30,687 nucleotides of DNA, taken from positions 1 to 30,687 of IMG/VR virus record IMGVR_UViG_3300017727_004667, one strand, 5' to 3'. The notes beneath the pieces were generated by a model. The model made no database searches, was not told the origin of the DNA, and saw only the letters and a program-made list of their open reading frames with translations. Position numbers and translations under genes: made by a program. Numbering within the stretch: the first letter of the stretch is position 1; each line of letters opens with the position of its first letter. This DNA comes from a virus. Below are positions 8,143-15,213 of the stretch, piece after piece.

Positions 8143-8150
8143 TATTTATC
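8143..8150 (-). promoter_or_regulatory. Late promoter of the lysozyme operon
   Basis: Minus strand GATAAATA (8150-8143), then CACACATA and the lysozyme ATG at 8134. A T4-like start site would lie about 3 nt before the ATG. It sits just downstream of the terminator for the preceding gene. Confidence 0.7.
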
Positions 8151-8168
8151 AGTTTCCTTATTTTTGCC

Positions 8169-8198
8169 AAAAAAAAGCACACCCGAAGATGTGCTTTT
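8169..8198 (-). terminator. Rho-independent terminator with UUCG loop
   Basis: On the minus strand GCACATC-TTCG-GGTGTGC forms a stem extended by AAAA/TTTT and followed by a run of eight T. The C(UUCG)G loop is very stable. It ends the transcript of the virion protein at 8219-8803. The stem and loop are nearly identical to the plus-strand terminator at 20254-20281. Confidence 0.85.
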
Positions 8199-8218
8199 AA
8201 ATTTGTTTCTACTTATAC

Positions 8219-8803
8219 TTACGCAACTGAACCGTAATCTCTAGCAATATTACTAGTAACTCCAGCCTGTACAATTACAATCGCTGTAACTACTGCTGTT
8301 CCACTACTGGCACTACCTGCCGCTATAGTGGCTGTAACATCTGTTGCAGAACTGTATATATGTTGGTGCGAACTTTGAAATTGGAATGTTTGCGTCATAT
8401 CAGCATCACCTGTTCCAAAGTGTCTATCAGTATCTCCTGAGTCGCCTATGATAATTGTTGTATTATCGTCAGCACTAACCCAAGGACTACCAACATCTAC
8501 AGAGATGCTGTAAATCATGCTATCAGCCGGAGCCTCAAACAATGTAGTTGTACCTGTGTTATAACTAACTTCAGTACTGACGTATTGTGCTACTGTTTGA
8601 GTTGCACTATCAAATTGTCCTTTAGTGAAAAATGCTGTAGCCTGGGTTGCATTTGCACCCTTAACTTCAACGAGAGTAGAACCGTCATTGTCAGTAAATG
8701 TGAATTCATTATCTGTAGTGTTTGTAAGTAATTTTAATCCGCGTTTTCCGAATTGCACTAAATTTGCAATACCCTTCAAACCGAAATTGTTTACATCTGC
8801 CAT
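8219..8803 (-). CDS. Predicted virion structural protein
   Basis: A 194-residue Thr-, Ser-, Ala- and Gly-rich protein with alternating beta-type segments and no Cys, typical of phage surface, decoration or fibre proteins. The N-terminus (MADVNNFGLKGIANLVQFGK) is helical; the rest reads as a beta-rich domain (residues 85-194), rich in TGTTTLFEAPADSM and SSGTAVVTAIVIVQAG type strands. It is a single-gene unit with a GATAAATA late box 49 nt upstream, a GGAG ribosome site and a strong terminator, which fits high late expression. Exact identity (head decoration, tail or fibre) cannot be told. Confidence 0.7.
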   Translation of the reverse strand: MADVNNFGLKGIANLVQFGKRGLKLLTNTTDNEFTFTDNDGSTLVEVKGANATQATAFFTKGQFDSATQTVAQYVSTEVSYNTGTTTLFEAPADSMIYSISVDVGSPWVSADDNTTIIIGDSGDTDRHFGTGDADMTQTFQFQSSHQHIYSSATDVTATIAAGSASSGTAVVTAIVIVQAGVTSNIARDYGSVA

Positions 8804-8851
8804 GTGGTTACTCCATTATATAATCGATTATATGTAGTTTCCTACTGCTTA

Positions 8852-8859
8852 TATTTATC
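8852..8859 (-). promoter_or_regulatory. Late promoter of the virion protein gene
   Basis: Minus strand CGATAAATATAAG with the box at 8859-8852. The leader that follows contains an ATATAATCGATTATAT palindrome and the GGAG ribosome site. It is divergent from, and about 10 nt away from, the early promoter of uvsE. Confidence 0.75.
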
Positions 8860-8867
8860 GAAATCAG

Positions 8868-8896
8868 TTGACAATGGGTCCATTATATAATATAAT
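8868..8896 (+). promoter_or_regulatory. Early (sigma70-like) promoter of uvsE
   Basis: TTGACA (8868-8873), 17-nt spacer, TATAAT (8891-8896). The uvsE ATG is at 8903, 6 nt after the -10 box, so transcription would start at or next to the ATG. Confidence 0.75.
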
Positions 8897-8902
8897 ATCA
8901 GC

Positions 8903-9955
8903 ATGTTTGATAGTAATATAAAAAGAATCGGCTTTTGCTGTAAGTATATGGAACCTGACCAGAGTCAGAAACCTAAAGTTCTCAAAGAGAAACAGCAAAA
9001 TTACACAGAACGCATGACAACTATTACTTGGCTTAACAGACAAGAAAAGTCTGTAGCAGAAGAACGTATGCTTGAACTTGTTACTCATAACATGCAGGCG
9101 GCATACAATCTTGTAGAATTAGTAAGCAAACTTCCAGCAGAACGTAGAATGGTTAGGCTAGGCAGTAATCAATTGCCAGGTGCTACACAAGAAGATTGGA
9201 AATACATGTGGCAAGACCCTACTAATATTAAAATGCTAGAAGAAGGCTTTGCTAAAGTGGGGAAACTTGCTAGAGATAAAGATGTTCGTATTAGTTTTCA
9301 TCCTGGGCAGTTTTGTGTACTTGCTAGTGATAAACCTGATGTAGTTGAACGTAGTGTTGACGAGTTTGAATATCATGCTAACATGGCACGTTGGATGGGG
9401 TATGGTAAAGAGTTTATGGACATGAAACTTAACATACATATATCTGGTAGGCAAGGAGCACAAGGTATTATAAATATACTACCTAAGTTATCGACAGAAG
9501 CTCGTAACACTATTGCTATCGAAAACGATGAAATGTGTCATGGATTAGATGAGTCTTTAAAATTAGAAAAACATTTGGCGTTGGTGCTAGACATACACCA
9601 CCATTGGATAAGAGATGAAGAATATATACAAGCAGATGATGACCGTATTAAAAAAATTATTGATAGTTGGCGTGGTGTTCGTCCTACTTTACATTATAGT
9701 TATAGCAGGGATGAATGGTTACCAGAACCATCCTTGTTTGAATCAGGAAGTAGACATGACACTATGCATAAATTATCAGACCTACTCGATATAGGTTGCA
9801 AAAAACAAAAACTTAGAGCACACTCAGATTTTTACCCTAACAAAAAAGTGAATGAATGGGCATTAAGTTTTTTAGATGATTTCGATATTCAATGCGAAGC
9901 AAAGGCTAAAAACTTAGCCAGCGAAGAATTGTACTTGCAATATGTAAACACATAA
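8903..9955 (+). CDS. uvsE: UV damage endonuclease UvsE/UVDE family
   Basis: A 350-residue TIM-barrel endonuclease that nicks DNA 5' of UV photoproducts, an alternative to nucleotide excision and useful for a phage in sunlit water. The N-terminus IKRIGFCCKY fits the family start, and the metal-site strings are present: RLGSNQLPG, ISFHPGQF (about residues 132-139), NIHISGRQG, IAIENDE, LVLDIHHHW, LHYSYSRDEW and LRAHSDF. Length is normal for the family. The ATG at 8903 lies 6 nt from the -10 box, leaving no room for a ribosome site. A short GACTCCGGAGTC palindrome followed by T5 ends the gene. Confidence 0.9.
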   Translation: MFDSNIKRIGFCCKYMEPDQSQKPKVLKEKQQNYTERMTTITWLNRQEKSVAEERMLELVTHNMQAAYNLVELVSKLPAERRMVRLGSNQLPGATQEDWKYMWQDPTNIKMLEEGFAKVGKLARDKDVRISFHPGQFCVLASDKPDVVERSVDEFEYHANMARWMGYGKEFMDMKLNIHISGRQGAQGIINILPKLSTEARNTIAIENDEMCHGLDESLKLEKHLALVLDIHHHWIRDEEYIQADDDRIKKIIDSWRGVRPTLHYSYSRDEWLPEPSLFESGSRHDTMHKLSDLLDIGCKKQKLRAHSDFYPNKKVNEWALSFLDDFDIQCEAKAKNLASEELYLQYVNT

Positions 9956-9958
9956 ATT

Positions 9959-9975
9959 GACTCCGGAGTCTTTTT
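9959..9975 (+). terminator. Short terminator-like palindrome after uvsE
   Basis: GACTCCGGAGTC (9959-9970), a perfect 12-nt palindrome, is followed by TTTTT. The stem is short (4 bp with a 4-nt loop), so it is weak on its own. Confidence 0.5.
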
Positions 9976-9978
9976 GTG

Positions 9979-10077
9979 TTGACTGTTTGGGGAACACCGA
10001 GTTCCTTTACTATCTATCACATCTTAATGAGCGGTGAAATATCTATGTTGTCAACTGGTTCATTGCCAAACAGTTAA
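9979..10077 (+). ncRNA. Possible structured RNA element upstream of the ferredoxin gene
   Basis: No gene lies in 9956-10156. TTGACTGTTTGG (9979-9990) can pair over 12 positions (one G-U) with CCAAACAGTTAA (10066-10077). Directly after the first arm is a hairpin GGAAC-ACCGA-GTTCC (9991-10005). A competing pairing is possible: GTTGAC (9978-9983) with GTCAAC (10050-10055). Two mutually exclusive helices ahead of a ferredoxin gene would suit a regulatory leader, but I recognise no known riboswitch and tRNA features are absent. A further small hairpin, AACTAT/ATAGTT, is at 10101-10118. Confidence 0.35.
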
Positions 10078-10156
10078 TAATATTTAATCGTTTACTGGAA
10101 AACTATGCTGAAATAGTTTATTTTGAGTAAATATTGGTATTAAAAGGAGTTATGAT

Positions 10157-10519
10157 TTGACTTATGTTGTAAAAGGGGAATGTGTAGATTGTAAACATAC
10201 CACCTGTGTGAAAGTGTGTCCGGTTGACTGTTTCTTTGAATTAGAAAATACATTGGTTATAGATCCAAAGATTTGTATTGATTGTGCAATATGTGAACCA
10301 GAATGTCCAGTCAATGCTATTGTGAGTGATAGAAAACTAGCACCTGAAGACCAACACTGGCTTGACTTCAATGCGGAAATGTCACCATCTGGCGGAACAG
10401 ACTCTCCTGTTATTACCAAAGTTAAAGATCCAATGCCCACTTATGAAGAAGCGGCGTCTTATACTGCTGACGAACAATGGAGTAAAGTTAGCAGAATTCC
10501 ATACAAAGAAATCACATAA
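10157..10519 (+). CDS. fdxA: FdxA-type 7Fe ferredoxin
   Basis: A 120-residue soluble electron carrier of the seven-iron ([3Fe-4S] plus [4Fe-4S]) FdxA family. The cysteine pattern matches Azotobacter ferredoxin I with an offset of one: C9, C17, C21 and C50 for the 3Fe cluster, and C25, C40, C43 and C46 for the 4Fe cluster, with the extra C12 also kept. Strings such as KVCPVDCF, CIDCAICEPECP and the DFNAEMS region followed by KDPMP are typical of the full-length family. The start is TTG (10157), set 7 nt after AAAGGAG. An out-of-frame ATGATTTGA (10152-10160) overlaps the start. It needs Fe-S clusters, which ties it to the suf genes at 23499-28494. The redox partner is unknown. Confidence 0.9.
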   Translation: MTYVVKGECVDCKHTTCVKVCPVDCFFELENTLVIDPKICIDCAICEPECPVNAIVSDRKLAPEDQHWLDFNAEMSPSGGTDSPVITKVKDPMPTYEEAASYTADEQWSKVSRIPYKEIT

Positions 10520-10559
10520 ATATTACTTAAATATCTGCCAGAATTCCTGGCAAAAAAGG

Positions 10560-10588
10560 TTGACATTGACCCTATAATTCGTTATAAT
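10560..10588 (+). promoter_or_regulatory. Early promoter
   Basis: CAAAAAAGG precedes TTGACA (10560-10565), 17-nt spacer, TATAAT (10583-10588). A second TATAAT occurs at 10573 with the wrong spacing. It belongs to the same promoter family as those at 19882, 20588 and 28904, all with an A-tract and GG before the -35 box. Confidence 0.75.
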
Positions 10589-10622
10589 ATATGTATATTT
10601 TAACAAGGAAGGTAGGAATTAT

Positions 10623-11003
10623 ATGAGTAACTTAAACACACAAAATCAAAGCAAAGACAAGATCCATGTTATCCCTGGATATTCAATTGGTTCTTTTACT
10701 TGCTATAATGAGAACGAAGAAGATGGAAAATCAGTAAATATCCAACTTACTAGTTTAGAAGAAATGTGGTATGGACATGAAGAAAATATTGACCATCCTG
10801 AAGGTTCAGAATACCCAGTAAGTATTAATGTTCCTCACATGAAAGTGATGAGAGACAGAGTTATTGATAGTGTTCTTAATAGAACTGGTATCGATATTAG
10901 GGATTTTGATAGTATTATACATGCTACATCATCTCCAGGTAGAGATAAGCAAGGTAATATTATTGACCATGGCAACGAAAACATTATAAGGAATGTTGCC
11001 TAA
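10623..11003 (+). CDS. Hypothetical phage protein
   Basis: A 126-residue acidic, soluble protein with one Cys and no recognised domain. It starts MSNLNTQNQSKDKIHVIPGY and has a mixed alpha/beta look, including NVPHMKVMRDRVIDSVLNRT. An AAGGA ribosome site and a clear early promoter with a 34-nt leader precede it, so it is probably made soon after infection. The cell-wall hydrolase begins 22 nt after its stop and may be co-transcribed. Confidence 0.7.
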   Translation: MSNLNTQNQSKDKIHVIPGYSIGSFTCYNENEEDGKSVNIQLTSLEEMWYGHEENIDHPEGSEYPVSINVPHMKVMRDRVIDSVLNRTGIDIRDFDSIIHATSSPGRDKQGNIIDHGNENIIRNVA

Positions 11004-11025
11004 CAAAAAATAAGAGGAGAGGGCT

Positions 11026-11574
11026 ATGGAAACATTATTAGCAGTCTTAACAAGCATGATGATAAGTTATGCTCCGTACAATGTAAACGGTGTTGAGTTT
11101 ACAAAAGAAGAAGCATTTTGTCTAGCACAAAATGTTTTTATGGAAGCCAAAGGTGAAAACCTTGCAGGTAAATCAGCAGTTGCCCATGTAACTCTTAATA
11201 GAGTAAAACATTCAAAATATCCTAGCACCGTATGTGGTGTTACAAAACAAGCCAAACTACGAACTAACTGGAGAGGGTCTGATGTGCCTATTATAGGTAT
11301 GTGTCAGTTCAGTTGGTACTGTGATGGTAAGTCTGATAAAATCCAAGTTGTCTATGAAAAAGGATCAGCAAAAGGAAAACAGATTGGACCTAACATGGAA
11401 GCCTGGAAACAAAGTGTACAAGTTTCTTTGTTAGCATTAAAAGGTGTTACTATAGATCCAACAAGTGGTGCTACACATTATTACAACCATAATATCAGTA
11501 GTCCTAATTGGGGTCAAGTTTACCCTGTAGTTGCTATTCTGAGCAATCATACATTCTTAATTAGAAACGATTAA
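11026..11574 (+). CDS. SleB/CwlJ-type cell-wall hydrolase
   Basis: A 182-residue protein of the Hydrolase_2 (SleB/CwlJ) family of peptidoglycan hydrolases. The family core runs from residue 30: FCLAQNVFMEAKGE with probable catalytic E40, then GKSAVAHVTLNRVKHSKYP, TVCGV and CQFSWYCDGK, and THYYNHN near the end. The N-terminus METLLAVLTSMMISYAP is hydrophobic and could act as an export or anchor signal, though it lacks a positive charge. A strong GAGGAG ribosome site precedes the ATG. Together with the GH24 lysozyme this gives two wall-degrading enzymes; one may act in entry or as an alternative lysin. Confidence 0.85.
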   Translation: METLLAVLTSMMISYAPYNVNGVEFTKEEAFCLAQNVFMEAKGENLAGKSAVAHVTLNRVKHSKYPSTVCGVTKQAKLRTNWRGSDVPIIGMCQFSWYCDGKSDKIQVVYEKGSAKGKQIGPNMEAWKQSVQVSLLALKGVTIDPTSGATHYYNHNISSPNWGQVYPVVAILSNHTFLIRND

Positions 11575-11587
11575 AGCAGTAGTTTAA

Positions 11588-11595
11588 GATAAATA
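11588..11595 (+). promoter_or_regulatory. Late promoter of the nuclease gene
   Basis: GATAAATA (11588-11595) followed by CTCTTG, then a leader with a CAGGAG ribosome site 6 nt before the ATG at 11622. This is the clearest late promoter here with a conventional leader. Confidence 0.75.
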
Positions 11596-11621
11596 CTCTT
11601 GTAGGAAACACAGGAGTAATT

Positions 11622-12080
11622 ATGTACGAGTACAGATGTAAAGTCATCAAAGTAATTGATGGCGACACAGTCGATGTAGACATCGACTTAGGTTTTGATA
11701 TTATTATCAAAGGTGAAAGAGTGCGTATCATGGGAATTGATACACCAGAAAGTAGAACAAGAGACAAAGTTGAAAAGAAATTCGGTTTGGCAAGTAAGGC
11801 TAGATTGAAAGAACTTATTGGTGGTCGTTCAGGTCCTATTCTCAAAACACAGATTAATAGAAAAGGCGAAGACATGCGAGGCAAGTTTGGTCGTATCCTA
11901 GGTGACTTTGTTACTGATGATGGTAGACTTGTTACTGATATATTAGTTGAAGAAGGACATGCAGTTGCATACTTCGGAGGCAGTAAAGAAGAAATACAAG
12001 ACAAGCATATGGCAAACCGTAAAAAGTTAATCAGAGAAGGTTTGGTAAACGTAACTTTAGAAGAAGCCGGAATAGTATAA
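11622..12080 (+). CDS. Thermonuclease-like nuclease (SNase domain)
   Basis: A 152-residue single-domain staphylococcal-nuclease homologue that should cut DNA and RNA in a calcium-dependent way. The active-site residues are all present: VIDGDT with D15, RIMGIDTPE with R35, D40, T41 and E43, and GKFGR with R91 (R87 in the S. aureus enzyme). No signal peptide is seen, so it acts in the cytoplasm or in the virion. It is driven by a late GATAAATA promoter, which argues against a role in early host-DNA breakdown and for a packaged or late function. An AGGAG ribosome site is present. Confidence 0.85.
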   Translation: MYEYRCKVIKVIDGDTVDVDIDLGFDIIIKGERVRIMGIDTPESRTRDKVEKKFGLASKARLKELIGGRSGPILKTQINRKGEDMRGKFGRILGDFVTDDGRLVTDILVEEGHAVAYFGGSKEEIQDKHMANRKKLIREGLVNVTLEEAGIV

Positions 12081-12097
12081 CTTAAATAAAAGTTCTA

Positions 12098-12105
12098 ATT
12101 AAATA
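12098..12105 (+). promoter_or_regulatory. Possible late promoter
   Basis: ATTAAATA (12098-12105) resembles the late box (two mismatches). It ends 5 nt before the ATG at 12111, the same geometry as at 13788-13801, and there is no ribosome site, which is the reason for listing it. Confidence 0.35.
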
Positions 12106-12110
12106 TTCTT

Positions 12111-12716
12111 ATGCGTAAAACGTGGAAGAATATTATTGGTTCTTTATCTTTAGAAAAAGCAACATTTTGTGAACATGTTATTAAAGAACATGTGTCTCAA
12201 GATTCTGTTTGCTTGGAAATAGGAACATACTGTGGTAAGAGTGCATTACATTTACTTGAAGTAGGAAATCCCAAAAAACTTATTACTGTAGATAATTATT
12301 CAGAATTACAATCCACTGCAGGTTTGCCTGATGTATTTGAAGAAAATATCTTAGACATACCAACTGCAAAAATAAGCAATCCTAATACATACACTTTTGA
12401 AAAGAACGAAAAACTTTTTGCAGATTACCCGCAAGTAGAATTAATAAACGGACATACACCTCTTAAACTAAAATTACCAATATTAGATTACATTTATATA
12501 GATGGTGGACATACTTACGAACAAAAAGTTGCAGACTTAGAATGGGTATTTCAATATTGTAAAGATGGTACGGTGATTGTTTTAGATGATTGGTTCATGG
12601 AAGATGTGCAAAATGCAATAAAATATTTTTGTAAAGAATACAAGCAATCCTATGTTTTAAGTGAGCCTAATGAATTTAGAAATACAATGTCCAAAATAGT
12701 TGTAAAAATTGCTTGA
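12111..12716 (+). CDS. Class I SAM-dependent methyltransferase-like protein
   Basis: A 201-residue protein resembling the Methyltransf_24 / O-methyltransferase family. Motif I is VCLEIGTYCGKSALHLLEVG (about residues 35-54), followed by the acidic LITVDNYSE. A later YIYIDGGHTYEQ and VIVLDDWF fit the family's metal and substrate regions. The target (sugar, small molecule or protein) cannot be told. The ATG has no Shine-Dalgarno and lies 5 nt after a late-like box. The 3' end overlaps the -35 element of the next promoter. Confidence 0.75.
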   Translation: MRKTWKNIIGSLSLEKATFCEHVIKEHVSQDSVCLEIGTYCGKSALHLLEVGNPKKLITVDNYSELQSTAGLPDVFEENILDIPTAKISNPNTYTFEKNEKLFADYPQVELINGHTPLKLKLPILDYIYIDGGHTYEQKVADLEWVFQYCKDGTVIVLDDWFMEDVQNAIKYFCKEYKQSYVLSEPNEFRNTMSKIVVKIA

Positions 12717-12740
12717 CTTTTCATAACTATTCTGTATAAT
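12713..12740 (+). promoter_or_regulatory. Early promoter
   Basis: TTGACT (12713-12718), 16-nt spacer, TATAAT (12735-12740). The -35 box overlaps the stop codon of the methyltransferase gene. An AGGA ribosome site follows ahead of the ATG at 12763. Confidence 0.7.
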
Positions 12741-12762
12741 ACAAATATTACAGGATAGAATT

Positions 12763-13059
12763 ATGCTTATAGAAGTTATTAAAGAAGGCGAAGTAGTTAG
12801 TTGTAGGCTTACAACTGGTGAAGAACTAATCGCAAGACTAAAAAAAGATAGACGAGATAAAGACAATCTCGTGGAATTATCACAACCCCTCATAGTTGGT
12901 AGAAGTGCAGAAGGCTTTGGACTTATGCCATATATGATGACTATAAATCCTGAAAGTGCTGTAGAGATTAAAATGGAGCACATTTTAAGTATGCATAAGA
13001 CTAACGATGAGATTACTAAAGGATATCAAAAACAAACAAGCAAGATAGAAACATTGTAA
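12763..13059 (+). CDS. Conserved small phage protein, Sm-like pattern
   Basis: A 98-residue protein whose pattern (CRLTTGEELIARL near residue 14, then ELSQPLIV and GFGLMPYMMTINPESAVEIK) is familiar from small proteins of T4-like marine phages and suggests a small beta-barrel, Sm- or SH3-like fold. It starts an early-promoter unit with the small membrane protein and the QueD-like enzyme, joined by TAATG overlaps. Function unknown. Confidence 0.75.
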   Translation: MLIEVIKEGEVVSCRLTTGEELIARLKKDRRDKDNLVELSQPLIVGRSAEGFGLMPYMMTINPESAVEIKMEHILSMHKTNDEITKGYQKQTSKIETL

Positions 13060-13214
13060 TGGGTTTAGAAGAAGTACAAGGATACATATTAATATTTGCA
13101 CCTTTGGCTATGGCTATAGTGGCTTGTTCTATTTTTACACTACAAGATAAAAATATAAAAACTTATAGACTTGGTGAAATAGTAAAAGACAGTAAAACAG
13201 GAGACACAACATAA
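13059..13214 (+). CDS. Small single-pass membrane protein (51 residues)
   Basis: This short frame is open for 51 codons and is joined to both neighbours by one-base TAATG overlaps, which strongly supports it being real. It begins MGLEEVQGYILIFAPLAMAI, followed by VACSIFTL: one transmembrane segment (about residues 9-28), then a charged cytoplasmic tail rich in Lys. The VAC string resembles a lipobox, but the N-terminus is acidic, so a simple membrane anchor is more likely. Function unknown. Confidence 0.65.
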   Translation: MGLEEVQGYILIFAPLAMAIVACSIFTLQDKNIKTYRLGEIVKDSKTGDTT

Positions 13215-13693
13215 TGGTAAACAAAAGATTTTATTCAGGTAAAACTTATTCACATGCAACTGGACATAGTTGTGCATTTAGACAATGGAGAGCAGACAGC
13301 CATTGCAATTTAATACATGGATATGCATTACAGTTTGAACTTAAATTTGGTGGAGAACTAGATGACAGGAATTGGATTGTAGACTTTGGTGGACTAAAGC
13401 CACTTAAAGAATGGTTAAAATATATGTTTGACCATACCTATCTAGTTGCAGAAGATGATCCAGAGTTAGAAACAGTTAAAATGTTGCAAGAAAAAAATCT
13501 TATTGATATGAGACTTGTGCCAGCAGTTGGTTGTGAACGTTTTGCTGAACAAGTATTTGACTATGCACAAGACTTAGTTAATGATTTAACTGACGGTAGA
13601 TGTTGGGTACAAGAATGTACTGTTAGGGAACATGAACATAATAGTGCTACTGTTGAACGTAACGACCATCAAAAAATAACTTTCTCAGAATAA
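13214..13693 (+). CDS. queD: QueD-like 6-carboxy/6-pyruvoyl-tetrahydropterin synthase
   Basis: A 159-residue protein of the PTPS/QueD family, which makes 6-carboxy-tetrahydropterin on the path to preQ0 and queuosine-type 7-deazaguanines. The family core is SCAFRQWRADSHCNLIHGYA, with C31 as the likely nucleophile and H35 as a zinc ligand; DFGGLKPLK, FDHTYLV and VREHEHNSA also fit. The usual HGH is HGY (Y37), so one zinc His is replaced, a variant I recall in cyanophage homologues. No other preQ0 genes are in the window. It might feed tRNA or DNA base modification. It is coupled to the small membrane gene and followed by a good terminator. Confidence 0.8.
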   Translation: MVNKRFYSGKTYSHATGHSCAFRQWRADSHCNLIHGYALQFELKFGGELDDRNWIVDFGGLKPLKEWLKYMFDHTYLVAEDDPELETVKMLQEKNLIDMRLVPAVGCERFAEQVFDYAQDLVNDLTDGRCWVQECTVREHEHNSATVERNDHQKITFSE

Positions 13694-13709
13694 ACACTAA
13701 AACATACTG

Positions 13710-13733
13710 AAACCCCGTCTTAGGGGTTTTTTT
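13710..13733 (+). terminator. Rho-independent terminator
   Basis: AAACCCC-GTCTTA-GGGGTTT hairpin followed by a T run to 13733, just after the queD-like gene. Confidence 0.85.
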
Positions 13734-13787
13734 GTATTATATAGGTAGTTTATAATTTCAGTAATGTTTATAACCTTAAGAAAATAC

Positions 13788-13795
13788 GATAAATA
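13788..13795 (+). promoter_or_regulatory. Late promoter, leaderless geometry
   Basis: GATAAATA (13788-13795), then TTGAT and the ATG at 13801. A T4-like late start would fall on the A of the ATG. No ribosome site is present. Confidence 0.7.
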
Positions 13796-13800
13796 TTGAT

Positions 13801-15213
13801 ATGCTATTCGGTATATTAACATTATTGACTGCTCTTGCCATTGCCGGAGTTGCCGCCTGGTTCAGTATTGCTGGACTTATGGCAATTTTCAGTGCCGCCG
13901 CTATGCCCATTGCCATTATGGCTGGAACATTAGAAGTAGGCAAACTACTAACTGCAAGTTGGCTTTATAGATACTGGCATGAAACTTCTATATTACTTAA
14001 AACATATCTTTCTATAGCAGTCTTTATCTTAATGATTATTACAAGTATGGGTATCTTTGGATATCTTAGTAAAGCCCATTTGGATCAAGCAAGTGAAAGT
14101 GGAGATGCTTTTGCTATTGTAGAACGTATAGATGGACAAATAGGTAGACAAGAAAATAAGATTGCAACAATAGAAGACCGTATATTAGGTATAGGCGGAA
14201 CAGTTGATGTAAGTCAAAGTATAGCACAACAAGAAGAAATTAGAGATGGTGCATGGGAAAGAGTAAAAGGTGATATAGAATATGCACAAGGACAAATACA
14301 AAGCCTACGAGACCAACTAGGTGTATTAGACAAAGCAGTAAATGACCTAAGAAATAAAGGTGTTGAAGTAATTACAACAGATGAAGGTGGATTATTTCAA
14401 GGAGATACTACAGAAAAAATAGATTATGTTGCACAGGCTAATGACCTATTTGCATCTCAAAAGGATCAACGTGTAAGTATTAAAGAAGATATTGATAAAC
14501 AACAAGACAACATAGATGGCTATAGAGCCCAAGCACAAAAAACAATTGACAATGCTAATGCAGAGATTAATAGATTAAGAAGCAGTAATACAGAGCAAGT
14601 AGATGCTAATCTATTAAAGATAGAAGAATATAACAATCAAATAGATAATATCTATATAGAGATAGCAACACTTAAAGATGAAAAATATGATGCAGAAAGT
14701 GTTGTAAGAACATTAGAAAAAGAAGTAGGACCAATTAAGTATGTAGCCCAATTACTTTTTGGAGGAGATAGCGAAGACTTATTGGATAAAGCAGTACAAG
14801 TATTCATTCTTATGCTTGTATTTGTGTTTGATCCACTAGCAGTTATGCTAGTTATCGCGGCGAACCAAACGTTATTACGTTATGGTATCAACTTAGAAAA
14901 GACAGGTCCTGATATTAGAGAAGTATTAGAAAAAGATTATGGTTCAATAAAAGAACCAAGTACACCAAGTGCGGTAGATGATGCCGCTGATGTTATGTCA
15001 GGTTATAAACAACCTACGCCTATAATAGTGGAAAAAGAAGTTATTAAAGAAGTGCCTGTTGAGGTCATCAAAGAAGTTGAAGTTGAAAGAGTTGTCGAAA
15101 AAGAAGTAGAAGTAGAAGCAGATGTAGATTTAAGTACACCACCTGCTATTAAAGAATTAGAAAAACGACTTGCAAAGAAACTAAAGAAAGATGGCAAAAA
15201 AGATAACAGTTAA
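13801..15213 (+). CDS. Large membrane protein with coiled coil and EKEV repeat tail
   Basis: A 470-residue protein resembling a conserved membrane protein of T4-like marine phages. Hydrophobic segments lie at about residues 1-26, 24-45, 66-90 and 331-356, with LEVGKLLTASWLYRYW between the second and third. Residues 100-310 form a long coiled coil, which the membrane topology could place outside or inside. The C-terminal tail has an imperfect repeat rich in Val, Glu and Lys (409-440, for example KEVPVEVIKEVE) and a basic end. The same repeat occurs in the next gene, which overlaps this one by 23 nt. Function unknown; perhaps a membrane-tethered scaffold for replication or assembly. Confidence 0.75.
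   Translation: MLFGILTLLTALAIAGVAAWFSIAGLMAIFSAAAMPIAIMAGTLEVGKLLTASWLYRYWHETSILLKTYLSIAVFILMIITSMGIFGYLSKAHLDQASESGDAFAIVERIDGQIGRQENKIATIEDRILGIGGTVDVSQSIAQQEEIRDGAWERVKGDIEYAQGQIQSLRDQLGVLDKAVNDLRNKGVEVITTDEGGLFQGDTTEKIDYVAQANDLFASQKDQRVSIKEDIDKQQDNIDGYRAQAQKTIDNANAEINRLRSSNTEQVDANLLKIEEYNNQIDNIYIEIATLKDEKYDAESVVRTLEKEVGPIKYVAQLLFGGDSEDLLDKAVQVFILMLVFVFDPLAVMLVIAANQTLLRYGINLEKTGPDIREVLEKDYGSIKEPSTPSAVDDAADVMSGYKQPTPIIVEKEVIKEVPVEVIKEVEVERVVEKEVEVEADVDLSTPPAIKELEKRLAKKLKKDGKKDNS

Noticed and set aside
8135-8182. N-terminal extension of lysozyme from an ATG at 8182
   Set aside because: The extra codons overlap a terminator hairpin and lie upstream of the late promoter box.
8903-9955. Later start for uvsE with a normal leader
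   Set aside because: The family N-terminus (IKRIGFCC) begins within a few residues of the first ATG, so a later start would remove conserved sequence.
9979-10077. tRNA gene
   Set aside because: The 93-nt closed stem suggests an acceptor arm, but there is no T-arm with a GTTCRANNC loop and no anticodon arm.
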